DNA from: Lachnospiraceae bacterium UBA1729
GTDB lineage: Bacteria; Bacillota; Clostridia; Lachnospirales; Lachnospiraceae
Reading direction: 5' to 3'
Assembly: GCA_002315945.1 (NCBI GenBank)
Contig: DCIJ01000015.1
Location: forward strand, 3,975 to 39,355
Length of the DNA: 35,381 nucleotides
Shown: in pieces, positions 8,141 through 16,744 of the stretch
Layout: every line of letters begins with the position of its first letter
Numbering within the stretch: the first letter of the stretch is position 1
Made by a program: the position numbers and the translations under genes
The notes under the pieces: model-generated
Databases searched by the model: none
What the model was told of the DNA's origin: nothing
What the model saw: only the letters and a program-made list of their open reading frames with translations

Positions 8141-9907
8141 TTAGGTCAGAGATGTAAGCAGATGCTCAAGCATCTCATTTATTACATTAATATATCTGCT
8201 GGCTGCATTGTATCCATTCTGGTATCTAATCATCTGAGTAAGCTCATCGTCACTGGATACACCTAGCAACTCCTCTCTTGAATAGCTTATGGCATCCACT
8301 GTAGCCTGCTGGGTTTCACATAATCCCTTATATACATAGCCCGAATTTGATACCTGACTAATCAGATCTGAGTAATAGCTTGTAATTCCTGAATAATTTG
8401 TGACATTTGGATTAAGCTTTATCTTATCTTCTGTAAATAACTTTAATAGCTTTTCCGGAGTTTCGCGGTCCTCTTTTCCATCCTGAGTTCTGAATGACAG
8501 GAGTGTCGGCTGTTTGATTAGCTCCTGATTTATTATCAGATTTGAACAGGTATAGAGACTATCCACGTCCTCTGCATTTTCTCTTATATAGTAATAATTC
8601 AGTCCTCTTTTGGCTGGCATCGCTCCCTCGTCATCAGGGCCTGCATAATACTCGCTGCCATCCTTTTCATATGCCGCCTTGTCCACGTAGCTGCCAAAGC
8701 CATATCCATCCTGGGCTACCTTGGAGAATACCTGAATAGGTACATAATAGGTCTTTCCATATACTTCTTTTGTCTCACACAGATATCCTGTATCTATATC
8801 AGCTGCCTCTGAAATTATGTTATTGATACTAGTCGTAACATAATGAACCAGATGATCAAATTCAGCCTGCAGATTCATTAGTATGGACTGGGAAATATTT
8901 GTATTATAGCTCTCCGCATCCTCTAAATCTGTATAATTAGCTCTGTGATCTCCTCTTGCCAAAAGCAGAGCCTTGAGTCCCCCCATATCTGTTGATAATT
9001 CCGTAGAAATTGTCTGGGTCAGGTTAAATACAGAGTTATCCGCTACAGAGTCCGCATCATATACCTTGTATCCCCTGCTGTCTAATTTGAAGGAGGTATC
9101 ACTCTCCCAAAATGGAGTATAGAATCCATTTGTCGGATCTTCGTACAGAGCAATCTCTGAAACCATTCCAGTGGACACAAAATCATGTCCCTCCATCTGT
9201 ATGGTTACATTGCCCCACATATCTTCCGCATAAGAAATTCGGGTAAGCTCTGACAGTTCATCAACCAGCAGGTTTCTCGTATCCTTCAGGTCGTTAGCCT
9301 TTTCAAAGCCTCCTACTTCAATATTGACTATCTGATCATTAAGTTCTTTTATCTGTCTGCCGATCTCATTGATTCTGTCAACCTTCTCCTTCACCTGAAG
9401 ATTCATATTATCCTGATATTCACTCAGACCATTATATATAGACTGAGCGTTCTCTAAAAAAGAAGATGCTCTCTGCACAAATAATCCCTGTACAACAGAA
9501 TCACTGGGAGTCTTAGCCAACTCACTTACAGCGGTATACAAATCGTCAATAGCTGTACTAAAGGTGGTACCATACATTTCTCCAAATAATGTCTCCACCT
9601 GAGTGATTGTGTCATAGGAAGTAGTGTAAAAAGCACTTCTTGAACTTTCTTTTCTATAATTTGTATCAAGGAATTGATCTCTGACCTGTCTGGTCTCAGA
9701 ATAAGTAACACCAAGACCTGTCTGCTTTCTGGCTACTCCAGTCGCATTCTTAGTAATGGTGTTATACTCTTTATCAGCCATGGATACCTGCTGGCGTGTA
9801 TAGCCTTTAGTATCCACATTAGATAGGTTATGTGCCACTGTATTCAGGGCATTTTGACTTGTCTGTAGACTTGATTGTCCAATATATAAGCTACCCATTA
9901 ACGGCAT
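8141..9907 (-). CDS. flgK: Hook-filament junction protein FlgK, first copy
   Basis: A 588-residue HAP1. The start contains SQNALNTVAHNLSNVDTKGYTRQ, the conserved N-terminal motif, and the C-terminal helix has DDELTQMIRYQNGYNAASRY, closer to classical FlgK than the neighbouring copy. It forms the ring that joins hook to flagellin filament with FlgL. ATG 9907 has AGAGGAAA at the correct distance, and Met4 (9898) is a less likely start. It follows flgN by 46 bases. The length is in the normal FlgK range for Gram-positive bacteria. Confidence 0.95.
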   Translation of the reverse strand: MPLMGSLYIGQSSLQTSQNALNTVAHNLSNVDTKGYTRQQVSMADKEYNTITKNATGVARKQTGLGVTYSETRQVRDQFLDTNYRKESSRSAFYTTSYDTITQVETLFGEMYGTTFSTAIDDLYTAVSELAKTPSDSVVQGLFVQRASSFLENAQSIYNGLSEYQDNMNLQVKEKVDRINEIGRQIKELNDQIVNIEVGGFEKANDLKDTRNLLVDELSELTRISYAEDMWGNVTIQMEGHDFVSTGMVSEIALYEDPTNGFYTPFWESDTSFKLDSRGYKVYDADSVADNSVFNLTQTISTELSTDMGGLKALLLARGDHRANYTDLEDAESYNTNISQSILMNLQAEFDHLVHYVTTSINNIISEAADIDTGYLCETKEVYGKTYYVPIQVFSKVAQDGYGFGSYVDKAAYEKDGSEYYAGPDDEGAMPAKRGLNYYYIRENAEDVDSLYTCSNLIINQELIKQPTLLSFRTQDGKEDRETPEKLLKLFTEDKIKLNPNVTNYSGITSYYSDLISQVSNSGYVYKGLCETQQATVDAISYSREELLGVSSDDELTQMIRYQNGYNAASRYINVINEMLEHLLTSLT

Positions 9908-9953
9908 AGGATTTTCCTCTTTACTGCATATCTACAGTCTATGCCAGGGTAAA

Positions 9954-10475
9954 TCACTGCTTAGCATCAAAGCTTCCAAAGGAACCTCCAGGCAAAGGTG
10001 ATCCGGTACTATAGGCTCCCTTATTATAGTTAGCCGTCTCCGGTGCTTTTCTGGCATTCTGTATTAGTTGAAGATCAAACTCCACCATCTCCATTGCAGT
10101 CCCAAGCAATGACTGATTTCTCTCATTGATCTGTCGCATCCTTGGCATTGTTTCACGGAGTTTGTCATATACCTCCTGTAATGCCTTCTGATCCTTGGGA
10201 CTCCTTCCCAGGAGTTTAATCAATACATCAATTTTTAATGTTTCAACATCCTTGTTGATAACATTGGCAATATCCGCCATATGCTCTTCTCTTTTTTTCT
10301 CAAGAGCTGCTATGGCGTCCAATACCAGCTGTTCCTCTTCCGTGATTTTGTGTAAGGCTTCAATATCGCCTTTTACGATAACGGCTGTCTTCTCCTCTGA
10401 AAGGGCAATAAGGCCCATATAAGAATCGTTCTCCTTATTTAATACTGATACAAGATTCTCAATTAAACTGGCCAC
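9954..10475 (-). CDS. flgN: Flagellar export chaperone FlgN (GTG start)
   Basis: A 173-residue FlgN. The N-terminal helix LIENLVSVLNKENDSYMGLIALSEEKTAVIVKGD and the following charged coiled coil are typical. FlgN escorts FlgK and FlgL to the export apparatus, which matches the next genes in the operon. The start is GTG (10473-10475): no ATG is available in frame nearby, and AGGGCGAG lies about 7 bases upstream. The last 30 residues are Gly/Ser/Pro rich and probably flexible. It begins 15 bases after flgM. Confidence 0.93.
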   Translation of the reverse strand: MASLIENLVSVLNKENDSYMGLIALSEEKTAVIVKGDIEALHKITEEEQLVLDAIAALEKKREEHMADIANVINKDVETLKIDVLIKLLGRSPKDQKALQEVYDKLRETMPRMRQINERNQSLLGTAMEMVEFDLQLIQNARKAPETANYNKGAYSTGSPLPGGSFGSFDAKQ

Positions 10476-10490
10476 TTACTCTCGCCCTTT

Positions 10491-10766
10491 CTAGAAGATT
10501 CCGTTCATTCTTTCATACAGTTTGTTTGCAAAGCTCTCAGTATCTACCTCGTAAGTACCATCTGCAATGGCTTTCTTAATAGGCGCTACCACATCCATTC
10601 TGATGTCTGGTGCACTTGTCACTGCTGCCTTAGCTGTCTGGATATCCTTACCCATTCCGGAAATTTCAATAGTATCTGCAAAGCTCTTCTTTGCTGTCTT
10701 TTCCGTCTTAGCGGTTTTCTGAGTATTATAAAGCTGCTGTATGGTGTTATAAGCTTCTATACGCAT
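10491..10766 (-). CDS. flgM: Anti-sigma factor FlgM
   Basis: A 91-residue FlgM. The C-terminal half, VAPIKKAIADGTYEVDTESFANKLYERM, carries the sigma-28-binding helices, and the N-terminal half is basic and probably unstructured until bound, as in other FlgM. It holds the flagellar sigma factor inactive until hook completion allows FlgM export or release. It is the first gene after a sigma-D promoter (10800-10826), so it limits its own synthesis. The start ATG 10766 has GGGGGAG upstream. Confidence 0.95.
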   Translation of the reverse strand: MRIEAYNTIQQLYNTQKTAKTEKTAKKSFADTIEISGMGKDIQTAKAAVTSAPDIRMDVVAPIKKAIADGTYEVDTESFANKLYERMNGIF

Positions 10767-10799
10767 TAATCGCTCCCCCTTCCATGGTTTATATCCTCT

Positions 10800-10826
10800 A
10801 TATCGGATTCATTTTCCATGACTTTA
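10800..10826 (-). promoter_or_regulatory. Sigma-D (FliA-type) promoter of flgM operon
   Basis: Minus strand: TAAA, exactly 15 bases, then TCCGATAT, ending 33 bases before the flgM start. This matches TAAA-N15-GCCGATAW with the same first-base T as the flaG promoter, which suggests a genome-specific preference. It probably drives flgM-flgN-flgK-flgK-flgL-fliW-csrA. Confidence 0.88.
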
Positions 10827-10865
10827 GTATCTTTTGTAAAAAAGTATACCTCAATATGTAAATTC

Positions 10866-10894
10866 TTGCCTATATCCTGTTTTAATGGTAGTAT
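10866..10894 (+). promoter_or_regulatory. Sigma-A promoter of the glycosyltransferase gene
   Basis: TTGCCT (10866-10871), 17 bases, TAGTAT (10889-10894), on the plus strand, 35 bases before ATG 10930. It is divergent from the flgM promoter, whose -35 side is only 40 bases away. Confidence 0.7.
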
Positions 10895-10929
10895 TACCTA
10901 AGTTAATATGATTTTTTAAGGAGGTTATT

Positions 10930-11643
10930 ATGGCACTTTCGTTAGATACATTGACTCTTTCCGTTGTTATCCCTTGCTACAACGAGAAAGATACTATTGA
11001 AGAAATCCTGTCTCAGGTTAGAAACTGTGGCGTTCCTAACATTGAAATTGTTGTAGTAGATGATGGCTCCACTGATGGCACCAGAGATATGCTCAAGGGT
11101 GAGCTTCGTTCACAGATTGACAAGCTTATCTTCCACCGTACTAATAAGGGCAAGGGCGGTGCTCTTGCAACAGGCTTCCAGGCTGCTACCGGAGATCTGG
11201 TTGTTATTCAGGATGCCGACCTTGAGTATGATCCCAAGGATTATTTAAGACTTATCGAGCCCTTTACACAGGACAGAGCTGATGCAGATGTAGTATATGG
11301 TTCACGTTATGCACGTGGTGAGAAGTATATGATTAAGCACTTCTATCACACCCTTGGTAACAAGATACTTACACTGGCATCCAACATCTTCAGCGATCTT
11401 GGTCTTACAGATATGGAGACCTGCTACAAGATGTTCAAGCGTGAAATCATTCAGAGTATTAATATCGAGGAAAAACGCTTTGGCTTTGAGCCAGAAATCA
11501 CAGCCAAGCTGGCTAAGAAGCATTGCCACATATATGAGGTACCTATTTCATACTATCCCAGAAGCTACAACGAGGGTAAGAAGATTGGTATCAAGGATGG
11601 CTTCAGAGCCTTCTACTGTATCGTGAAATACAATATTATGTAA
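10930..11643 (+). CDS. GT2 family glycosyltransferase (dolichyl-phosphate-mannose synthase type)
   Basis: A 237-residue GT-A fold enzyme. It opens with LSVVIPCYNEKDTIEEIL and IEIVVVDDGSTDGT, and has the metal-binding VIQDADLEYDP (DXD) near residue 95 and VVYGSRYARGE, all characteristic of the DPM1-like branch of GT2 that puts a sugar on a polyprenyl phosphate. There is no C-terminal membrane pair, so it is the short soluble type. AAGGAGG at 10918-10924 precedes the ATG. It is divergent from flgM with its own promoter and terminator, so it is a single-gene unit. A role in cell-envelope or flagellar glycosylation is possible but only from position. Confidence 0.92.
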   Translation: MALSLDTLTLSVVIPCYNEKDTIEEILSQVRNCGVPNIEIVVVDDGSTDGTRDMLKGELRSQIDKLIFHRTNKGKGGALATGFQAATGDLVVIQDADLEYDPKDYLRLIEPFTQDRADADVVYGSRYARGEKYMIKHFYHTLGNKILTLASNIFSDLGLTDMETCYKMFKREIIQSINIEEKRFGFEPEITAKLAKKHCHIYEVPISYYPRSYNEGKKIGIKDGFRAFYCIVKYNIM

Positions 11644-11647
11644 AAAA

Positions 11648-11676
11648 AGAGCCGCACAGAATGTGCGGCTTTTTTT
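11648..11676. terminator. Bidirectional terminator between glycosyltransferase and tdk
   Basis: AGCCGCACA (11650-11658), loop GAA, TGTGCGGCT (11662-11670), with seven A before and seven T after. It serves the plus-strand glycosyltransferase, which ends 6 bases before, and the minus-strand tdk, whose stop codon lies in the T tract. Confidence 0.95.
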
Positions 11677-12256
11677 ATTCCCAACTCCAGTTGGGTCCCA
11701 GATTATTTTCTTTATAATGTTTTCTGCACAGAGCAATATATTTATCATTGGCTCCCAGGCATACCTGCTCGCCAGTTCTGATTATCTCACCCTTTTCATT
11801 TAACCTTGTATTACAGGTTGCGCCCTGTCCACACCAGCATACGGTCTTGATTTCTTCAATGACATCAGCCCAGGCTAAGAGCCACATAGCTCCTTCAAAC
11901 AACTCCCGTCTGAAGTCTGTCCGCAGTCCATAGCAGATAACCGGAATATTATACTCATCTACCACATGGATAAAAAATTCAATGTCGCTTTTCGTACAAA
12001 ACTGAGCTTCATCAACAATTACACAGTCATACTGTTTAATCTCCGCTTCGCTCATTTCAACAAACTCTTCTACAAAGCGGCACCGCTTGCTTAATCCCAT
12101 GCGGCTCTTGATTATTCCCTCACCGTCTCTGTTATCCAACTGTGGTTTGAGAAGCAGAGCCTTCTTTCCCCGCTCATAATAATTGTATTCGACCATCAGA
12201 GCATTAGCCGTCTTAGAGCTGCCCATTGCTCCATGTCTAAAATATAACTTTGCCAT
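11675..12256 (-). CDS. tdk: Thymidine kinase (type II)
   Basis: A 193-residue thymidine kinase that makes dTMP from thymidine and ATP in salvage. The P-loop is GAMGSSKT (residues 9-16), the Walker B-like part is CVIVDEAQF, and the lasso/zinc part has CWCGQGATCN, GEQVCLGANDKYIALCRKHY. The C-x-C and CRKH ligands resemble the E. coli enzyme more than the CxxC...CxxC of Bacillus. Its ATG overlaps the TAA of the upstream DUF3048 gene by one base (TAATG), so the two are translationally coupled. Confidence 0.95.
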   Translation of the reverse strand: MAKLYFRHGAMGSSKTANALMVEYNYYERGKKALLLKPQLDNRDGEGIIKSRMGLSKRCRFVEEFVEMSEAEIKQYDCVIVDEAQFCTKSDIEFFIHVVDEYNIPVICYGLRTDFRRELFEGAMWLLAWADVIEEIKTVCWCGQGATCNTRLNEKGEIIRTGEQVCLGANDKYIALCRKHYKENNLGPNWSWE

Positions 12257-13380
12257 TAGTTAAGTTCCACCTCACTCCAGGTATCTGAAGGAATGATTCC
12301 AATATATGTCTTACCTGTATTTAACTTGATGGTCTCCCCTGTCTCATCTGAAATAAACAGTGTCTTTCCCTGTTCACTGGTCTTAGCCCATTTAATCTTA
12401 ATAGCCTTACCACCACTTAAGAAATAACCATCTCCATCTCCGATTACGTTGTAAACCAGGTATCCATTTTCATCCAGCTGAGCAAAGCTACAGTTCTGAA
12501 GGATTACATTAGTGAAGGTTGTAACCTTCTTGTCATCACCTTCATCCACATGAGGATTACCATATTCGTAATAATCATAGGTATTAGTATCTTCGTTAAA
12601 TTTAAGTTCACTGGAATTATGGTAGAAGGGAAGCTTAACATGCTTAGCTTCTTTTGTACTGCCCTGCTCATCCAGATCCTTAAACTTATTATTAAATTCA
12701 AAATGAGGACCATCATAGTACTCATTGTACTCTTTGCTAACCTTGGAATTAGCAAAATTCTTGTCCATGTCTCCCTTGAGAATATATTCAGTAAACTCCC
12801 TGGACTTACCATTGGATACTCTGGAGAAGGTGCCACTAAAATGTGCACTATAATCCCTTGCAATATACTCATCAATATAGAAAGGACCACCATCATGGCA
12901 GATAATAGCATTATACTCGGCTGCCACCATGAAGTTGGTAGGACGTACCGAACGGATACTACCGATCTGATCTATATTGTCATAATCCTTGAACAGGCAC
13001 ATAAGTCTGGTAATTCTGTCATTAGCTGTACTGTTCATGATTTCATAGATAATGTCTGCCTTGTTGGTACCAAAATGATTCAGCGCAGTCTTCTCATTAT
13101 CAATCATAGCCGCAATAGGACGGACATCCTTGAGCTCTTCATCTATCCACTCATTGGTAAGCTCACTTCTGTACTTACCTTCAACAGACTCCTCTTCCTC
13201 TTCTTCCTCAGGCTCTTCCACCACCTCAGGCTCTACATACTCTGATGTAAGATTAATCTTGTCCACCTGAGTGCTTCCACCTTCAGTCTTTTCATCCTTT
13301 TTTCCACAGGCCGCCAGACTGACTGTCATAAGCACCACCAAACACAAAGCAAGAATTTTTCTGTTAAATATTATCTTCAT
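12256..13380 (-). CDS. DUF3048 (YerB-like) lipoprotein
   Basis: A 374-residue lipoprotein. It has a basic N-terminus and hydrophobic core, then lipobox SLAAC with Cys25, followed by a Glu-rich linker (about 55-70) that can span the wall. The body begins RPIAAMIDNEKTALNHFG and includes IDQIGSIRSVRPTNFMVAAEYNAIICHDGG, a DUF3048 signature. The domain's biochemical role is unknown. I chose ATG 13380, with GGAGGAG just upstream and a proper signal peptide, over a start 51 bases earlier. Coupled to tdk. No link in function between the two is known to me. Confidence 0.88.
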   Translation of the reverse strand: MKIIFNRKILALCLVVLMTVSLAACGKKDEKTEGGSTQVDKINLTSEYVEPEVVEEPEEEEEEESVEGKYRSELTNEWIDEELKDVRPIAAMIDNEKTALNHFGTNKADIIYEIMNSTANDRITRLMCLFKDYDNIDQIGSIRSVRPTNFMVAAEYNAIICHDGGPFYIDEYIARDYSAHFSGTFSRVSNGKSREFTEYILKGDMDKNFANSKVSKEYNEYYDGPHFEFNNKFKDLDEQGSTKEAKHVKLPFYHNSSELKFNEDTNTYDYYEYGNPHVDEGDDKKVTTFTNVILQNCSFAQLDENGYLVYNVIGDGDGYFLSGGKAIKIKWAKTSEQGKTLFISDETGETIKLNTGKTYIGIIPSDTWSEVELN

Positions 13381-13635
13381 AGTCTCCTCCGAACAATCGT
13401 ACCGTATTCCCCGATGGTTCGATTCTTTCATCCATTTTATCCCTTAGGATTTTTCAACCCCTGGCAAATATACTCACAGTATAATTTCATTTTTTCAATG
13501 AAAATAGTCTCCCAAGTATATTTACATAAAACCTATTATATTAGAAATATGTTATTTCTTCAAGTTGCAGTCAAATTCTGGTCACTTTTTCAGTAACATC
13601 ACACGCTTTGCCACCATCCTTCTTGCAAAAGCACA

Positions 13636-13679
13636 AACAGCGTGCACCCATTAGTAAAAACACTTTGACGCACGCTGTT
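13636..13679. terminator. Perfect 10-bp inverted repeat in gap between nagA and DUF3048 gene
   Basis: The 334-base gap 13381-13714 contains no credible gene. AACAGCGTGC (13636-13645) pairs perfectly with GCACGCTGTT (13670-13679) across 24 bases. On the minus strand it follows nagA and is trailed by TTTGTGCTTTTG, so a weak terminator for nagA is the simplest reading. The large loop also allows an operator or other RNA role. The gap also holds an imperfect TTTCATT/AATGAAA repeat near 13487-13505. Confidence 0.5.
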
Positions 13680-13714
13680 ATAATTATTAATTGTTAATTG
13701 TTAAAATCTGGTTC

Positions 13715-14860
13715 TTATTGTTTTAATGCAACTTCACCATTTTTTATTACATATTTTAAGTTGAGATCCTTGTCCAATATTACCACATCACCAGCTTTAC
13801 CTGCCTCTATGCTTCCACATACATCGTCTATTTTAAGACTTCTTGCAGGTGTCAGTGTACAGCTCATGACAGCATCCTCCAGAGGGATATTCATTTCCTT
13901 CACAGCAACTCTCAGACAATCCAACAGACTGGAAGCACTGCCCGCTATGGTTCCATCCTTAAGTGTGGCCAGCTTACCCTTTACAAAGACAGGCTGTCCA
14001 CCCAGGGCATATTCGCCATCCACCAGTCCGGTTGCCTCCATGGAATCACTTATCATGCATATTCTGTCTCTTCCAAACAGCTTAAAAGTCATACGACCAG
14101 TACTTGGCACACTGTGGATTCCATCCAGTATAAGTTCTACAAAAGCATGCTCGTTATCAAATGCTGCCCCTATTACATTCGGTGCTCTATGTGAAAATCC
14201 AAGCATTCCATTGTATAGATGGGTTACATGATTTGCCCCTGCCTTAAAGGCTCCATCTGCCGTATCATAGTCAGCCACTGTATGTGCAACCGAGCATGCC
14301 ACCTCTCCGTTTACAGCTTTGATAAAAGCATAGTCCGTATCCTCTTCAGGAGCCACTGCCACCTGTTTAATTAAGCCCTTGCATCTCCTTTGCATATCAT
14401 GGAAAAATTCAACATCCGGCTTATGGATGAATTCAGGATTCTGGGCACCCTTCTTTGCCTCCGAAATAAATGGACCCTCCATGGTAATGCCACGGATGGT
14501 ACTGCCAGTAGCATTATCATATTCCCCAGCAGCGCTGAATATCTTTTCCAGCTGTTCTCTGGATATGGTCATTGTAGCCGGTGAAATAGTTGTAACCCCC
14601 TGACTTAATTCAAAATCGCATATGGCATCAAAGGCTTCCCTGGTTCCCTCGCAGAAATCATGACCAACGCATCCATGAAAATGAATGTCCACCATTCCAG
14701 GAATTACATACAGGCCACTGGCATCAATAATATCCTTATCAGTATCATTCTCATTGATACCTTGACCGCCAACCTCTGCAACAAACCCCTTCTCCAGCTT
14801 AACCACAAGACTTTCAAACTTTCCATCAGGTGTATATACCAGACCATTCTTTATTATCAT
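13715..14860 (-). CDS. nagA: N-acetylglucosamine-6-phosphate deacetylase
   Basis: A 381-residue amidohydrolase that removes acetate from GlcNAc-6-P, the first cytoplasmic step after PTS uptake. Visible catalytic parts: metal-binding HFHG (His60, His62), MEGPF with Glu128, His193 in VAHT, His214 in HVTHLYN and catalytic Asp272 in MISDSMEATG. GGGAGA precedes ATG 14860. The next gene upstream on the same strand is a PTS EIICB, consistent with amino-sugar use, but a terminator-like hairpin separates them and nagA seems to have its own promoter. nagB is not in the window. Confidence 0.96.
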   Translation of the reverse strand: MIIKNGLVYTPDGKFESLVVKLEKGFVAEVGGQGINENDTDKDIIDASGLYVIPGMVDIHFHGCVGHDFCEGTREAFDAICDFELSQGVTTISPATMTISREQLEKIFSAAGEYDNATGSTIRGITMEGPFISEAKKGAQNPEFIHKPDVEFFHDMQRRCKGLIKQVAVAPEEDTDYAFIKAVNGEVACSVAHTVADYDTADGAFKAGANHVTHLYNGMLGFSHRAPNVIGAAFDNEHAFVELILDGIHSVPSTGRMTFKLFGRDRICMISDSMEATGLVDGEYALGGQPVFVKGKLATLKDGTIAGSASSLLDCLRVAVKEMNIPLEDAVMSCTLTPARSLKIDDVCGSIEAGKAGDVVILDKDLNLKYVIKNGEVALKQ

Positions 14861-14892
14861 AATTATCTCCCGACAAAACTCTCTGTCATTCT

Positions 14893-14920
14893 TCTATATT
14901 CTCTCAGTAATTCTTGCCAA
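14893..14920 (-). promoter_or_regulatory. Candidate promoter of nagA
   Basis: Minus strand TTGGCA, 16 bases, TATAGA, 33 bases upstream of the nagA start and after the terminator of the PTS gene. Confidence 0.45.
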
Positions 14921-14954
14921 AACCTTTCCCAAAGTATTTCTTATTTGAAAGAAA

Positions 14955-14994
14955 AATGAAAGAAAATGGCGGCAGCCCATATACAGCTGCCGCC
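14955..14994 (-). terminator. Terminator after the PTS EIICB gene
   Basis: GGCGGCAGC (14968-14976) pairs with GCTGCCGCC (14986-14994) around a 9-base loop. Read on the minus strand it is followed by ATTTTCTTTCATTTTTC, an imperfect T tract. It lies 33 bases beyond the gene's stop. Confidence 0.8.
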
Positions 14995-15027
14995 CACGAT
15001 AGTGCTTTACTTAATTTTCAAATCAAT

Positions 15028-16491
15028 TTACTGAGCAAGTTTTTTGAATTCGTCTGCTACGAACTGAACCTGTGTACCGATAATAATCTGTACGCTGGTC
15101 TTGCCAGGACGAACAACACCTCTTGCGCCAGCTGCTTTGATTTCAGCATCTTTTACTAACATCATATCTTTAACTTCAAGACGAAGTCTTGTTACACAGT
15201 TATCGATGCTTGTAACGTTTTCTTTGCCGCCAACACCCTTAAGGATAGCTGCAGCAACTTCTGTATAGTTATCATTTGCAAGAACAATAGCTTCTTCATC
15301 TTCATCGTCTTCTCTACCAGGAGTCTTGAGATCCCATTTAAGGATAGCAAAACGGAATACCAGATAGAATACTACGAATGCAGCAATACCCAGAGGGATA
15401 ATCAGCCAAATGTTAGCTGCTGCAGGAAGCTGTGATGAGAACAGAAGGTCAACTGAACCTGCTGAGAAACAGAAACCTGCGCGGAATCCAAGAGCAACTG
15501 CCAGGAATGCGAAGATACCATAGAGTAATGAGTATACTAAGTAAAGAGCAGGAGCTAAGAACATGAAACCAAACTCGAAAGGCTCAGTTACACCGCAGAT
15601 GAAAGCACAAAGGGCTGCAGAACCTACAAGACCGATTGCGATTTTCTTCTTGCTGTCTTTTGCACACTGAATCATTGCTAATGCAGCACCAGGAATACCA
15701 AACATCATGCTTGGGAAGAATCCTGCCATGTACATACCAAGTGACCATGATACATCTGCACTTGTCTCGCCTGCCCAGAAGTGTGACAGATCGCCAAGAC
15801 CAATAGTGTCAAACCAGAATACATTGTTAAGTGCATGATGAAGACCTGTAGGAATGAGCAGACGGTTGAGGAATGCATAGATACCAGCACCAACTGCGTC
15901 CATACTTACAACTGCCTTACCTACTGCAACAAGTGCACCAAAGATAACGGGCCATACAAATAACAGAACAACAGAAACAATAATAGATACACAACCAGCT
16001 ACGATAGCAACGCATCTCTTACCACTGAAGAATGCAAGTGCGTCTGGAAGCTTAGTTCCCTTAAATTTGTTGTAGCAGGCAGAACCGATAATACCAGCAA
16101 TAATAGCGATGAATGGGTTAGCAACTTTGTTGAATGCAAGAGTTGCATTAGCATTATCTGCTACTGAAGGCATGATAGTTGTAACAAAGCCTGTTGATAA
16201 CAGTGTTGTCATCATGAACCATGATGCAAGTGCTGCAAGACCACCAGTACCATCATTGTTCTCTGACATTCCAATACCAACACCGATTACAAAGAGCAGT
16301 GCCATGTTGTCAATAAGAGCTGCGCCTGCCTTAACTAAAAACAGACCAATTAACTGTACAGGTCCGGCAATATCACCGCCCTGCATTGTTGCGGGACATA
16401 ACAGGTAACCAATACCCATCAAGATACCACAAATTGGAAGTACTGCTACGGGAAGCATCAACGCTTTACCCAATTTCTGTAAGAACTTCAT
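15028..16491 (-). CDS. nagE: PTS EIICB transporter, probably N-acetylglucosamine specific
   Basis: A 487-residue membrane permease of the glucose/GlcNAc PTS superfamily. The EIIC part (about residues 1-375) starts MKFLQKLGKALMLPVAVLP, has about ten membrane segments and GVTEPFEFGFMFLAP, the substrate-site motif. After a short acidic linker (DDEDEE) comes EIIB (about 400-487) with IDNCVTRLR, where Cys432 is the phosphorylated residue. There is no EIIA domain, so a separate EIIA-Glc protein must supply phosphate. Specificity for GlcNAc is inferred from nagA next door. ATG 16491 has AAGGAGAG upstream. A longer start at 16557 would add a non-homologous 22 residues. Confidence 0.9.
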   Translation of the reverse strand: MKFLQKLGKALMLPVAVLPICGILMGIGYLLCPATMQGGDIAGPVQLIGLFLVKAGAALIDNMALLFVIGVGIGMSENNDGTGGLAALASWFMMTTLLSTGFVTTIMPSVADNANATLAFNKVANPFIAIIAGIIGSACYNKFKGTKLPDALAFFSGKRCVAIVAGCVSIIVSVVLLFVWPVIFGALVAVGKAVVSMDAVGAGIYAFLNRLLIPTGLHHALNNVFWFDTIGLGDLSHFWAGETSADVSWSLGMYMAGFFPSMMFGIPGAALAMIQCAKDSKKKIAIGLVGSAALCAFICGVTEPFEFGFMFLAPALYLVYSLLYGIFAFLAVALGFRAGFCFSAGSVDLLFSSQLPAAANIWLIIPLGIAAFVVFYLVFRFAILKWDLKTPGREDDEDEEAIVLANDNYTEVAAAILKGVGGKENVTSIDNCVTRLRLEVKDMMLVKDAEIKAAGARGVVRPGKTSVQIIIGTQVQFVADEFKKLAQ

Positions 16492-16531
16492 TAGTTTCTC
16501 TCCTTTCAATTGTACCCAATGAAAATTTCCA

Positions 16532-16556
16532 TGCAAACCAGTCATGCTGATTTGCA
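16532..16556 (-). promoter_or_regulatory. Palindrome in leader of PTS gene, possible operator
   Basis: TGCAAACCAG, 5 bases, CTGATTTGCA: 10-bp arms with one mismatch, lying between the -10 box and the ribosome binding site. It could bind a repressor or fold in the leader RNA. I do not match it to a known NagR or cre consensus. Confidence 0.45.
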
Positions 16557-16600
16557 CACCTTATTATGTACGCCTTGCCCAAATACGTACCGTTAACCAC

Positions 16601-16629
16601 AATATATAGCTAACTCATTACTTTGTCAA
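16601..16629 (-). promoter_or_regulatory. Sigma-A promoter of the PTS EIICB gene
   Basis: Minus strand TTGACA (16624-16629), 17 bases, TATATT (16601-16606): a near-consensus promoter with a leader of about 100 bases. Confidence 0.85.
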
Positions 16630-16744
16630 ATGTTACAAGGAAATATTTTTTCATGTATTGTTTTTTGTGCAATTTCGCCAATTCAAGTCCGCCTTTTTCG
16701 CTATTTTACACATTTGACAATCATCTCTATCAAAATATTAGCTC

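Noticed and set aside
12550..13245. Plus-strand open frame of 231 codons
   Set aside because: Antisense to the DUF3048 lipoprotein gene, hydrophobic by reverse complement of acidic codons, with no start signals.
13430..13720. Small RNA or hidden gene in the nagA-DUF3048 gap
   Set aside because: No credible reading frame or promoter-terminator pair; only inverted repeats are seen.
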